The notes below the pieces were generated by a model. That model saw only the letters and a program-made list of their open reading frames with translations, ran no database searches and had not been told where the DNA came from. From an uncultured Bacteroidales bacterium (GTDB taxonomy: Bacteria; Bacteroidota; Bacteroidia; Bacteroidales; UBA932), in contig CAMEBJ010000050.1 of assembly GCA_945912085.1 (NCBI GenBank), forward strand, positions 1 to 8,043: 8,043 bases of DNA. Direction: 5' to 3'. This document shows positions 1 through 6,850 of this stretch, one piece after another (within the stretch, counting starts at the first letter, position 1; every line of letters begins with the position of its first letter). The translations under genes and the position numbers were made by a program.

Positions 1-1013
1 TCAACAGATACGAAACCCTTGACACTGTGAGGACCGGTTCGGACGGTTCTTTCAAATTCAAGGTGAAGGTCGGGAAAGGGGATCCTGAGTTTGTCTATCT
101 TTTCTACGGAGACACGAAGATTGCATCCCTGCTTCTGGAAAGGGGGGATTGTGTCAGTGTCGGGACGGACACCCTCGGCCACTGTTCCGTGGAAGGCTCC
201 CCGGAGAGTGTGAAGCTCTTGGAAGTGGAGAAGTCCCTCTCGGAGTTCTCACGTGAGTTCATCGCCTTGTCAGATGCGCTTGAGGCTGTGGGAGAGGGTT
301 CCAAAGAAGCGGAGCAGTTGCGCAGGGAACTGGCTCAGTCCTATATAAGGTATTACAGGGACAGGACAAAATATGTGATGGAGAATTCCCATTCGCTGAC
401 CGTGGTGCCGATTCTCTATCAGATGATTGCTCCAGGCTTCCCTCTGTTCGGTCAGCAGACTGATGCAATCCATTTCAAGAATATAAGTGATTCACTCTCA
501 ACAGTGTATCCTGAATCAAAATATGTCCGTGCATTGAGCCGGGAGGCTGAAAGGAGGTTCAAGCTTCTGGAACTGAACTCGAAGATACAGAATGCTGAGC
601 CGGTCGACTTCCTTGACATTGAACTGCCTGACGTGAAAGGAGTGAAGAGAAAGCTCTCAGAGGTCTCAGGAAAAGTAGTGCTCGTGCATTTCTGGACTTC
701 ATCCAATGCCGCCCAAAAGATGTTCAACCAGGATGTCCTCAAGCCGGTCTATGCCGATTTCCATTCCAAGGGTCTTGACATCTATCAGGTTGCACTTGAT
801 TCCGACAAGGCTGAATGGGCCAGGACGGTGAAGAACCAGGGACTTGAGTGGGTGAATGTCTGTGATTCCCGCGCTGCTGCCTCTCCATACGTGGGAAGTT
901 ACAATCTTGCCACCCTTCCGGTTTCATATCTGCTCGTGAACGGGACATTCTCGACAGAAAAAGTTACTGACGAGGCATCCCTGCGCCGCGCTTTGGGCAA
1001 GATTCTGAAATGA
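1..1013 (+). CDS. DUF4369/TlpA-like thioredoxin-fold protein lacking the CxxC site (5' partial)
   Basis: The reading frame is open from base 3 (N-R-Y-E-T-L-D-T before the GTG at 27), so the GTG is probably not a real start and the gene is cut by the window edge; 336 residues are visible. The first ~75 visible residues (D-G-S-F-K-F-K pattern) match the N-terminal DUF4369 domain common in Bacteroidetes. A helical, charged middle follows. Visible residues ~205-336 resemble a TlpA/AhpC-TSA thioredoxin fold, with the V-V-L-V-H-F-W strand and a conserved cis-Pro position (T-L-P-V-S, P306). The redox motif is degenerate: after H-F-W the segment reads T-S-S-N-A-A-Q-K, so the two Cys positions are Asn235 and Gln238. 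Thiol-disulfide exchange is therefore unlikely, and a binding or scaffold role in the periplasm is more plausible. The signal peptide lies outside the window. It is separated from the next gene by 139 bases and is probably a different transcription unit. Confidence 0.85.
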   Translation, partial: NRYETLDTVRTGSDGSFKFKVKVGKGDPEFVYLFYGDTKIASLLLERGDCVSVGTDTLGHCSVEGSPESVKLLEVEKSLSEFSREFIALSDALEAVGEGSKEAEQLRRELAQSYIRYYRDRTKYVMENSHSLTVVPILYQMIAPGFPLFGQQTDAIHFKNISDSLSTVYPESKYVRALSREAERRFKLLELNSKIQNAEPVDFLDIELPDVKGVKRKLSEVSGKVVLVHFWTSSNAAQKMFNQDVLKPVYADFHSKGLDIYQVALDSDKAEWARTVKNQGLEWVNVCDSRAAASPYVGSYNLATLPVSYLLVNGTFSTEKVTDEASLRRALGKILK

Positions 1014-1126
1014 GGGTTTGTGGGCAGTCCGTTCAATCATCCGGGCTGAAACTTTTGTATTCCTTTGTTGACTGAAAATTTTCCTGCGTTAATCAGGTGT
1101 CGTAATTACGGTCTCGGTATAATGTC

Positions 1127-1134
1127 TATATTCG
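1127..1134 (+). promoter_or_regulatory. possible Bacteroidetes -7 promoter element
   Basis: TATATTCG matches five of the six defined bases of the Bacteroidetes -7 consensus TAnnTTTG. It lies 18 bases before the ATG at 1153 in the only sizeable gap of the window. A convincing -33 TTTG is not present at the expected ~20-base spacing, so this is weak. The rest of the 1014-1152 gap shows no clear terminator, tRNA or small gene. Confidence 0.25.
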
Positions 1135-1152
1135 CTGAAAATTCATAGACTT

Positions 1153-3015
1153 ATGAAGACTGTTTACAAAACTTTGGTATTTGTGGGCGCAATCGTGCTT
1201 GCTGCCTGCAGCAGGAATATTGTACCGGAAACCGGGAATCAGGACTCACCCTACATACCTGTGGAATATGATATCGATGATGAATTGAAACCTTCCGTGT
1301 GGTATGCATCAGAGGTCCCGGACTATATGAAGGAAGCTTTCGGACTGAGGAATGTGTCGATTGCGGACAACATCGACGAAGCCGGCATCATCGTTGTCGC
1401 TTCCAACGAACTGGAAACATACAGGAGAAGCTTAGTGCTGGCAATGTCGCAGGGCCGTATGGTTTTCGAGATGTGGCCGGACAACAGGTCTCATTACGAG
1501 TTCTGGACCTCAATAGGATACCCGGCCTATCTTTACCCCGACAATGAAGGCAATGACCTGCTGTTCCTCGCAATTCACCACTGCTCCTGTTTCCAATTGC
1601 AGAACCCGTTCCTGCTCAAGGACTGCGTTCCCGAAATAACAGGCGAAAAATACGAAGAGGAGGATGAGGACAGTCCACAGATGACCAAAAGCGGTGACAC
1701 CGGTTCGGAAAGTGAACTGATTTCTGATGTCAAGCCGGTGGAAATAGGGGAGACCGCAGAATATCTGAACACCAAGATTTCCTCCTTCGTGGATTGGGCC
1801 AATGAACATCAGGAAAAGCATAATGAGTTGACAAAGGCCGACTCCCCGGTTGTGCCCGTGTTCGACGGTGACCTTTCCAAGCGGATTATGGATGCCCATT
1901 TCAGCCAGCACGTGAGAAAAGTGCTCAACGTCGGAGTACAAAATTACGAAATCGCCAAGGTGACGTGGTCCGATCCGGACATAATCAGCAGAAACTCTCA
2001 AGTCGAATGCGATGTCTATATTACTCCTCTCTATGCCTACGAACTTAACGGGAGCGAATCCGGAGACTATTATCTGGTCACGATGTCGGTAGTCTCACAT
2101 AACGGGGATTTGTACGGGGTTTATCAAGCCAGACACGGGGCAATCCCGACTTACGCCCACGCATTCTACAGTACCAATATCCAATGGCGCGTCGGTATAT
2201 GTGACGCATCTGACAATTATCTTGGTGACAGGGTGAGCTTTTATGAGACGCCGAAACCGGCTACGACAATCTCTTCCACCTCCTACACCCACGGTTTCTC
2301 AAAGAATTTCAATGTAAGCGGCCAGGGCGGATATGTGGGAGGTAAATTGAGTGGCACAATCACTGTAGGCGGCAGCTGGACCTGGAACAACAGTGAATCC
2401 ACCACCCTGTCGGATCAGACCATCATAATGGAAACCGATGCCAACCGCAGGGTGAATTACCATTTCGTGACCAACAACATACAGAAGGAGGACGAGACCT
2501 CGAAGGCCATTCCTGCAATCGCCAGGTCTGACCAGAAATGCGAGGCGAGCTGGTGCTGGAAGGTTTCAGGGACAAAGGATGACGACGCATCCGAAAGATT
2601 CCATTTGTATCTTTCCCTCTATCCTGAATACGGCTACGAATACTATCATCTCAAATGGGCTCAAAAGACACTCTTTATGCACAATTGGAATGAATGCACA
2701 GAGTTTTTCGACATTATGCCGCCTGACAGGACACGCACCGGAGTGCTGGAATTTACGAGTACGACAACTGCTGACAAATACATCACCAATTTCAAGATAC
2801 TTGCTTCTGACGGAACTGCCGTCATTGACACCAAAGACGCTCCATACAAGAAGGATGCTGTCTTGAGATACCAGCTCCCGGTCGGCACCTACAGCATCAG
2901 ATACGATGTCCTGGATGGAGAAACCGGAAAACCTATAGTTGGTTCACCATTTACAGTCAAGAATGTCGAAGTCACTACCGGGGCTATCGTCAGGAAGAGT
3001 CATCTGAGCAACTAA
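1153..3015 (+). CDS. leukocidin/hemolysin-like lipoprotein (putative beta-pore-forming family)
   Basis: A 620-residue lipoprotein. The N-terminus is a short basic region, a hydrophobic core and the lipobox L-A-A-C with Cys19 as the lipidation site, so the mature protein is probably anchored to the outer membrane. Residues ~30-160 form a domain I cannot name. An acidic linker follows (E-E-E-D-E-D near 167-172), then a short segment ending near 240. Residues ~255-520 look like the leukocidin/hemolysin beta-toxin family: repeated beta-strand patterns, S-G-D-Y-Y (303-307), and a Gly/Ser-rich alternating segment (381-411, ending S-W-T-W). These are followed by L-S-D-Q-T (419-423), V-T-N-N (439-442), P-A-I-A-R-S-D-Q (454-461) and S-W-C-W (466-469). 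The Gly-rich stretch sits where such toxins carry the membrane-inserting stem. Residues ~523-620 are a separate C-terminal beta domain. The next large gene is its paralogue. Nine Cys are present, unusual for a secreted toxin. Family assignment is by pattern; a non-toxic surface role is possible. Confidence 0.8.
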   Translation: MKTVYKTLVFVGAIVLAACSRNIVPETGNQDSPYIPVEYDIDDELKPSVWYASEVPDYMKEAFGLRNVSIADNIDEAGIIVVASNELETYRRSLVLAMSQGRMVFEMWPDNRSHYEFWTSIGYPAYLYPDNEGNDLLFLAIHHCSCFQLQNPFLLKDCVPEITGEKYEEEDEDSPQMTKSGDTGSESELISDVKPVEIGETAEYLNTKISSFVDWANEHQEKHNELTKADSPVVPVFDGDLSKRIMDAHFSQHVRKVLNVGVQNYEIAKVTWSDPDIISRNSQVECDVYITPLYAYELNGSESGDYYLVTMSVVSHNGDLYGVYQARHGAIPTYAHAFYSTNIQWRVGICDASDNYLGDRVSFYETPKPATTISSTSYTHGFSKNFNVSGQGGYVGGKLSGTITVGGSWTWNNSESTTLSDQTIIMETDANRRVNYHFVTNNIQKEDETSKAIPAIARSDQKCEASWCWKVSGTKDDDASERFHLYLSLYPEYGYEYYHLKWAQKTLFMHNWNECTEFFDIMPPDRTRTGVLEFTSTTTADKYITNFKILASDGTAVIDTKDAPYKKDAVLRYQLPVGTYSIRYDVLDGETGKPIVGSPFTVKNVEVTTGAIVRKSHLSN

Positions 3016-3029
3016 TCCAAGTTTTGCAA

Positions 3030-3155
3030 ATGGATAGAAACTACACAAGCCCCGCACTCCAGTTGATGGAAGTCAGCTGGGAGGGGCTTCTTGCGGGCAG
3101 CGGGGACACACCTTCCCGGGGGTATGGGGACTCTGAATTGGAAGACCTTGAATAG
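3030..3155 (+). CDS. 41-residue small protein of the Bacteroidales Y-x-S/T-P...LL-x-GS type
   Basis: ATG at 3030 opens a 41-codon frame ending with TAG at 3153-3155. It starts 14 bases after the stop of the upstream lipoprotein gene and ends one base before the ATG of the next (3157). The peptide begins M-D-R-N-Y-T-S-P-A-L-Q-L, continues with E-V-S-W-E-G-L-L-A-G-S-G-D, and ends in an acidic tail (D-S-E-L-E-D-L-E). This layout of a Tyr/Pro start, a short beta-like stretch, L-L-A-G-S-G and a variable polar tail is typical of tiny uncharacterised proteins seen beside surface-lipoprotein and fimbrillin-type genes in Bacteroidales. There is no signal peptide or membrane segment. The tight spacing suggests translational coupling with the following gene. 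Function is unknown; it might be a leader peptide rather than a stable protein. Confidence 0.6.
   Translation: MDRNYTSPALQLMEVSWEGLLAGSGDTPSRGYGDSELEDLE
3047..3089 (+). other. inverted repeat / possible RNA hairpin inside the small ORF
   Basis: AAGCCCC at 3047-3053 is a perfect reverse complement of GGGGCTT at 3083-3089. Inside it, CTCCAG (3057-3062) can pair with CTGGGAG (3077-3083) if one G is bulged. The loop is about 14 bases. There is no following U-run, so it is not a standard terminator. It could modulate ribosome movement through the small ORF and coupling to the gene at 3157, or be a chance result of coding sequence. Confidence 0.25.
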
Positions 3156-3156
3156 T

Positions 3157-5328
3157 ATGAAACGCTCTCTTTATATTATATTGTCCCTGGTCGTTTTCTT
3201 GTCCCTGGCTGCCCTGGCCTCCTGTGTGAAGGAGGCCGCCGACAAGGGGGAGGCATCCCGCCCTGCGGTATATCTCTCCTCCGACAAGCCGCAGCTCTCA
3301 GCGGATGAAGTGACCAAGACCCAATGGACCGGCGAGAGCATAGTCTGGAGCAAGGGGGACAAGGTTCAGGTTGCTGCAAAAGGTGATGGCGCCTGGCTCT
3401 CAGCGGACGGTTCTGCGGGCGGTCCGGGGGCTCTGGTTGAATCTACAAGTACTCCCGACTCGGACTGCTCCACCACAAAGTTTGCGGTTCCTTCATCCTT
3501 TCTGGAAAACACTCACGATTTCTGGCGGTTTTACTCCGTATATCCTTCATCCTGCGTGACTTCCTCCTGTCTTGACGCATCCGGCGGAATACCCGTGAAG
3601 ATTCCCCAGGTACAGCTTCCCGTGTGTAACGGAGATGTAAATTCCTACGACCCTTCGGCAGACTTGCTTGTGGGGAGGACGGATGAAATCAGGCAGCTTG
3701 AGACCGGAGGAGAATATGCTATGGTTTGGGACCGGGCGGTGGCCCACCTTAACCTGAACTTCACGAATCTTCCGGATATGAACGCAGGCGAGGAACTGGT
3801 TTCAATCCTGATCCGCACGGACCAGCCCCTTGTCAACAACTTCTCTCTCACAACAGACGGGGAACTCGTGCTGCCACAGACTCCCGGTACCGACAATGTG
3901 CTCACGATAATGAGGCACTCGGGCAATATGTACCTTACTTCCGATGCCTCGATCAGGGATGTCTGGGTCTGCGTGCGTCCGTGTACGGTGAATGAGATTA
4001 CAGTGGAGATTCTCACCAACGAGGCCTCTTATGTGAAATCCTGGACCGGAATAAGCCGAACCTTCTCCCGCAACAGGCGCAACACTATGAATATCAATAT
4101 GAAAGGAGCCAGAAGGATTGCCACAGGAAGCACCTCCGACACCAAGTCTCTCAGGACAGTTTTCGACACCTCTTTCGATGTGGATTTGCCTGAAAAAGTC
4201 CTGTTTACATATCACGAATACGCCTCCGGATCAACATTGTCTTATGATGTCAAGATGCCGGCCGCTTCAGTCAGCAAAGCCATAGACCTGCATATTGAAG
4301 TGCTTCCCATCTATGTTTTCGGAAACTCGTACGATTCCGGCGACTATTACAGCGTCAGCGGCTACTGCGTAATTCACAATGCGGGATTTTTCAAGGTCGA
4401 GCAAAAGACTGAGACCCGCGACCACTGCATCACCACTCACGGGAGGTATATGGGAGAGTACAAAATCAATGTCCAACTGTTGACATCCGCGGGAGAAAGT
4501 GTGAGCAGCGACAACGTGTCCTTCCTGGTTACTCCGGAGCCTTCCACGACAATTGGCGGCACGACATATACCAAGGGTTCCAAATTCGGATTCGAAGCCA
4601 AGTACCAGACGGGACGGCTGGAAATTGAAGAAGAGTCAGGTGCCATTAACTGGGGAACCCTAAAAATGGGGATTCTGGGTTTGGTTTTCTCAAGCGATGA
4701 GGTTTCTTCACAGGAACTCCCGGACCAGAGCGTTACTATGTCGACCGGACCTTACGACAGGTCAGTTTCATACAGTCTGGTGACCAACAATGACGGACCC
4801 GGCATAGTGCCAGCAATAGCCCGCACCGACCAGCGTATGGATTTCAGTTGGGTATGGCACGTCCATAGCGGCTGCTATGCTGCAAAGGACAATGATTTTG
4901 GGAATATGAAAATCAAAATCGGTGTGACTCCCATATACAAGACTTCTGTTACGGACAGCAAAGGCAATATCACCGGCAGCTACCAGGAAGAGACCCCGGG
5001 ATTCACAACCGGATTTGACCTTCCCTCTCTCAACAGGATTCCGGCAGGGGAGGTTAAACTCACCAATACCAGCAAGTATTACATTTCAAACATACTTTTC
5101 TATCGCAGCGGAGAATACGGCATCAAATCCCCATATTATTCCCACTCAGGGGCATACGACAAGGATCAGACGGCCTCCATCCTGATGCGCGAAGGCGAAT
5201 ATGACATAGTGTTCGAGAAACTGGACGGAGAGACCCGGGAATCACACGGTCGTTTTATCATACGTGGAGTAAAAGTCCAGACTGATGAAGCAGTTTCCAC
5301 ATCGACTATGAAAGGAGAACAATTGTAA
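3157..5328 (+). CDS. fimbrillin-like / leukocidin-like fusion lipoprotein
   Basis: The start is placed at 3157, not at the in-frame ATG at 3091. From 3157 the protein opens with M-K-R-S, a hydrophobic core and the lipobox L-A-S-C (Cys23), and the ATG sits one base after the small ORF's stop. This gives 723 residues. Residues ~35-318 resemble the Mfa/FimA-type fimbrillin-like domain: I-V-W-S-K-G-D (62-68), F-Y-S-V-Y-P (126-130), I-P-Q-V-Q-L-P (149-155), A-V-A-H-L-N-L-N-F (194-202) and a closing N-T-M-N-I-N (309-314). Residues ~345-625 are paralogous to the leukocidin-like part of the upstream protein: S-G-D-Y-Y (394-398), T-T-Y-T-K-G (469-474), L-P-D-Q (521-524), V-T-N-N (542-545), P-A-I-A-R-T-D-Q (552-559) and S-W-V-W (564-567). 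A C-terminal domain (~626-723) is also shared, including L-D-G-E-T (689-693). The stem-equivalent region is not Gly-rich here. It is probably a surface adhesin or a second toxin component; this is inference. Confidence 0.8.
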   Translation: MKRSLYIILSLVVFLSLAALASCVKEAADKGEASRPAVYLSSDKPQLSADEVTKTQWTGESIVWSKGDKVQVAAKGDGAWLSADGSAGGPGALVESTSTPDSDCSTTKFAVPSSFLENTHDFWRFYSVYPSSCVTSSCLDASGGIPVKIPQVQLPVCNGDVNSYDPSADLLVGRTDEIRQLETGGEYAMVWDRAVAHLNLNFTNLPDMNAGEELVSILIRTDQPLVNNFSLTTDGELVLPQTPGTDNVLTIMRHSGNMYLTSDASIRDVWVCVRPCTVNEITVEILTNEASYVKSWTGISRTFSRNRRNTMNINMKGARRIATGSTSDTKSLRTVFDTSFDVDLPEKVLFTYHEYASGSTLSYDVKMPAASVSKAIDLHIEVLPIYVFGNSYDSGDYYSVSGYCVIHNAGFFKVEQKTETRDHCITTHGRYMGEYKINVQLLTSAGESVSSDNVSFLVTPEPSTTIGGTTYTKGSKFGFEAKYQTGRLEIEEESGAINWGTLKMGILGLVFSSDEVSSQELPDQSVTMSTGPYDRSVSYSLVTNNDGPGIVPAIARTDQRMDFSWVWHVHSGCYAAKDNDFGNMKIKIGVTPIYKTSVTDSKGNITGSYQEETPGFTTGFDLPSLNRIPAGEVKLTNTSKYYISNILFYRSGEYGIKSPYYSHSGAYDKDQTASILMREGEYDIVFEKLDGETRESHGRFIIRGVKVQTDEAVSTSTMKGEQL

Positions 5329-5345
5329 TTGTGGGTTTACCTGAA

Positions 5346-5377
5346 TTTGTCAGCCAATATGACGCAACTTATTGTTA
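5346..5377 (+). promoter_or_regulatory. possible internal promoter before the S37 peptidase gene
   Basis: A TTTG at 5346-5349 is followed after 20 bases by TATTGTTA (5370-5377). The Bacteroidetes -33/-7 consensus is TTTG, 19-21 bases, TAnnTTTG. The -33 element and spacing fit and the -7 element matches four of six defined bases. A start of transcription near 5384 would leave a short leader before the ATG at 5402. Weak; read-through from the upstream genes is equally likely. Confidence 0.25.
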
Positions 5378-5401
5378 GAAGATACATAAATGCAATTCTG
5401 T

Positions 5402-6811
5402 ATGAAAAAAAGTAATCTCATCACCCTGTTGATTCTCGTGGCAGTGGTTCTTGTGACATTCTCGTCTTGCCGCAAGGACGGAACTCCGGTTCCTGAGGAC
5501 GGCCCTCAGGAAATAGAAGCCTTCTTGAAATCCATTCCCCGTGTTTCCTCAGTGCAGAAACTGGAGGATGATTGGGAAGGGTTTGAGAGTGCCTGGCAGT
5601 TGAAATTCGTCCAGCCGCTTGACCATTTTGACGAATCTGTGAAATACAGAATATTGCAGAGGGTTTATGTGCATTTCAAGTCGTTTGATGCTCCGGTCGT
5701 ATTTTATGGAAGCGGTTATGAGATTATGAATATCTTTCCTGACATCTCACAACTGCTTGATGCTAATGTTGTTGAATTTGAGTACCGCTATTTTGGAGAG
5801 TCGGTTCCGGACGGTATGTATCCCGATGTGAACTGGACCTGGCTGACCTCGCGTCAGGCGAGTGAGGACCTTCACGACATCTATGAGGCTTTCAAACCTG
5901 CGCTGCGTGGAAAGTGGGTGTCAAGCGGTGTCAGCAAGGGAGGCATCACATCGGCAATGTATGCCCGTTTCCATCCGGATGATATGGACCTCTATCTGCC
6001 GTTCTGCGCCCCGTTCTGCAAATCTTTGAATGATGACAGCATCGGCAGGTGGATATCAGACGGAGTGGCTTCTCCGCAGGTGCGTGAGGCTATGGTTGGG
6101 TTCATAAAGATGGCATTGTGGATGCAGGAGGAATTGTGTGAAGAGGCTGTCACAAGAGAGGGATTTGAAGGACAGTCCTATGAAGCCATTGCTGACCAGA
6201 TGTCGGGATATATCATCAATGCGTTCTTTGATCGTCTTGCCTATCAGTCTGTAGATGAATGGCTCCCATATATTCCTGACGAGGAATCGGGTGCTTCTGA
6301 GGTGTTGGATTTCATATTGAACTCAAACAGCGGGCGGACTGAGGGAAAACGCCGCAGGGATATGCTGGTTACATTCACAAAAAGCGGTGAAGATGATTCG
6401 CTGATTAGCAGCGAACCGTACGAACCTCAGGCACTCAAGGAGTTGGGCTATTTCAGTTTCGATCTCACTCCCTATCGGGATGAAGTTGAAGAAGGTCTTG
6501 TCGGAGAGGAGGATGCCAGATTCGGGGATGATCTCGGGACACCTGCCGAAAGGGCTGCAATAACCTACTCCGACACTCTGATGGTCAATTTCTTGGAGAA
6601 ATTCCTCCCGCGGACGGGTGCAAAGATGATCTTTGTCTATGGACAGGACGATTTCTGGACCGGAGCCGGAATCAAGGACAACTGCGGTAATCCGAATATA
6701 GGAAGATTCGTAATCCGTGACAGCAATCACACCGATGACTTCCTCAGCTATCCTCACAAGGAAGACAGCAATGCTCTCACAGCAGCAATCAACGGTGTTC
6801 TTGGATTGTGA
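5402..6811 (+). CDS. S37-family serine peptidase lipoprotein
   Basis: A 469-residue lipoprotein starting at 5402 (M-K-K-S-N). An in-frame ATG at 5390 would only add M-Q-F-C before the basic n-region. The lipobox is F-S-S-C with Cys23, followed by R-K-D-G. The body matches the S37 tripeptidyl-aminopeptidase type known from Streptomyces, an alpha/beta-hydrolase: V-V-E-F-E-Y-R-Y-F-G-E-S (123-134), then W-T-W-L-T-S-R-Q-A, and the nucleophile elbow G-V-S-K-G-G with Ser178. Near the C-terminus, V-Y-G-Q-D-D-F-W (412-419) supplies the likely acid (Asp416 or Asp417), and S-N-H-T-D-D (441-446) supplies His443. The triad thus appears complete and the enzyme is probably active, releasing short peptides from protein N-termini at the cell surface or in the periplasm. 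It lies 73 bases after the fusion lipoprotein gene and 39 bases before the barrel gene, and is probably co-transcribed with them. Substrate is unknown. Confidence 0.85.
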   Translation: MKKSNLITLLILVAVVLVTFSSCRKDGTPVPEDGPQEIEAFLKSIPRVSSVQKLEDDWEGFESAWQLKFVQPLDHFDESVKYRILQRVYVHFKSFDAPVVFYGSGYEIMNIFPDISQLLDANVVEFEYRYFGESVPDGMYPDVNWTWLTSRQASEDLHDIYEAFKPALRGKWVSSGVSKGGITSAMYARFHPDDMDLYLPFCAPFCKSLNDDSIGRWISDGVASPQVREAMVGFIKMALWMQEELCEEAVTREGFEGQSYEAIADQMSGYIINAFFDRLAYQSVDEWLPYIPDEESGASEVLDFILNSNSGRTEGKRRRDMLVTFTKSGEDDSLISSEPYEPQALKELGYFSFDLTPYRDEVEEGLVGEEDARFGDDLGTPAERAAITYSDTLMVNFLEKFLPRTGAKMIFVYGQDDFWTGAGIKDNCGNPNIGRFVIRDSNHTDDFLSYPHKEDSNALTAAINGVLGL

Positions 6812-6850
6812 TTGAGGGCGTTTGAAATGAACAATTGAATTTGATAGACA

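Noticed and set aside
1122..1148. 8-codon leader-like ORF before the first lipoprotein gene
   Set aside because: Very short, no regulatory codon run and no attenuator structure; probably chance.
1510..2001. 163-codon open frame on the - strand
   Set aside because: It lies wholly inside the well-supported lipoprotein gene on the + strand and shows no signal peptide or family pattern; it is a shadow frame.
3091..3156. N-terminal extension of the fusion lipoprotein to the ATG at 3091
   Set aside because: The added 22 residues would precede a complete signal peptide starting at 3157 and overlap the small ORF in another frame.
5359..5415. 18-codon ORF overlapping the S37 gene start
   Set aside because: No recognisable pattern, overlaps the real start and resembles AT-rich chance sequence.
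6323..6757. 144-codon open frame on the - strand
   Set aside because: It overlaps the catalytic Asp/His region of the S37 peptidase gene in antisense; no independent support.
6821..6843. TTTG ... TGAATTTG as a promoter for the barrel gene
   Set aside because: The spacing is only 11 bases instead of about 20, and the predicted transcript would start at the ATG itself.
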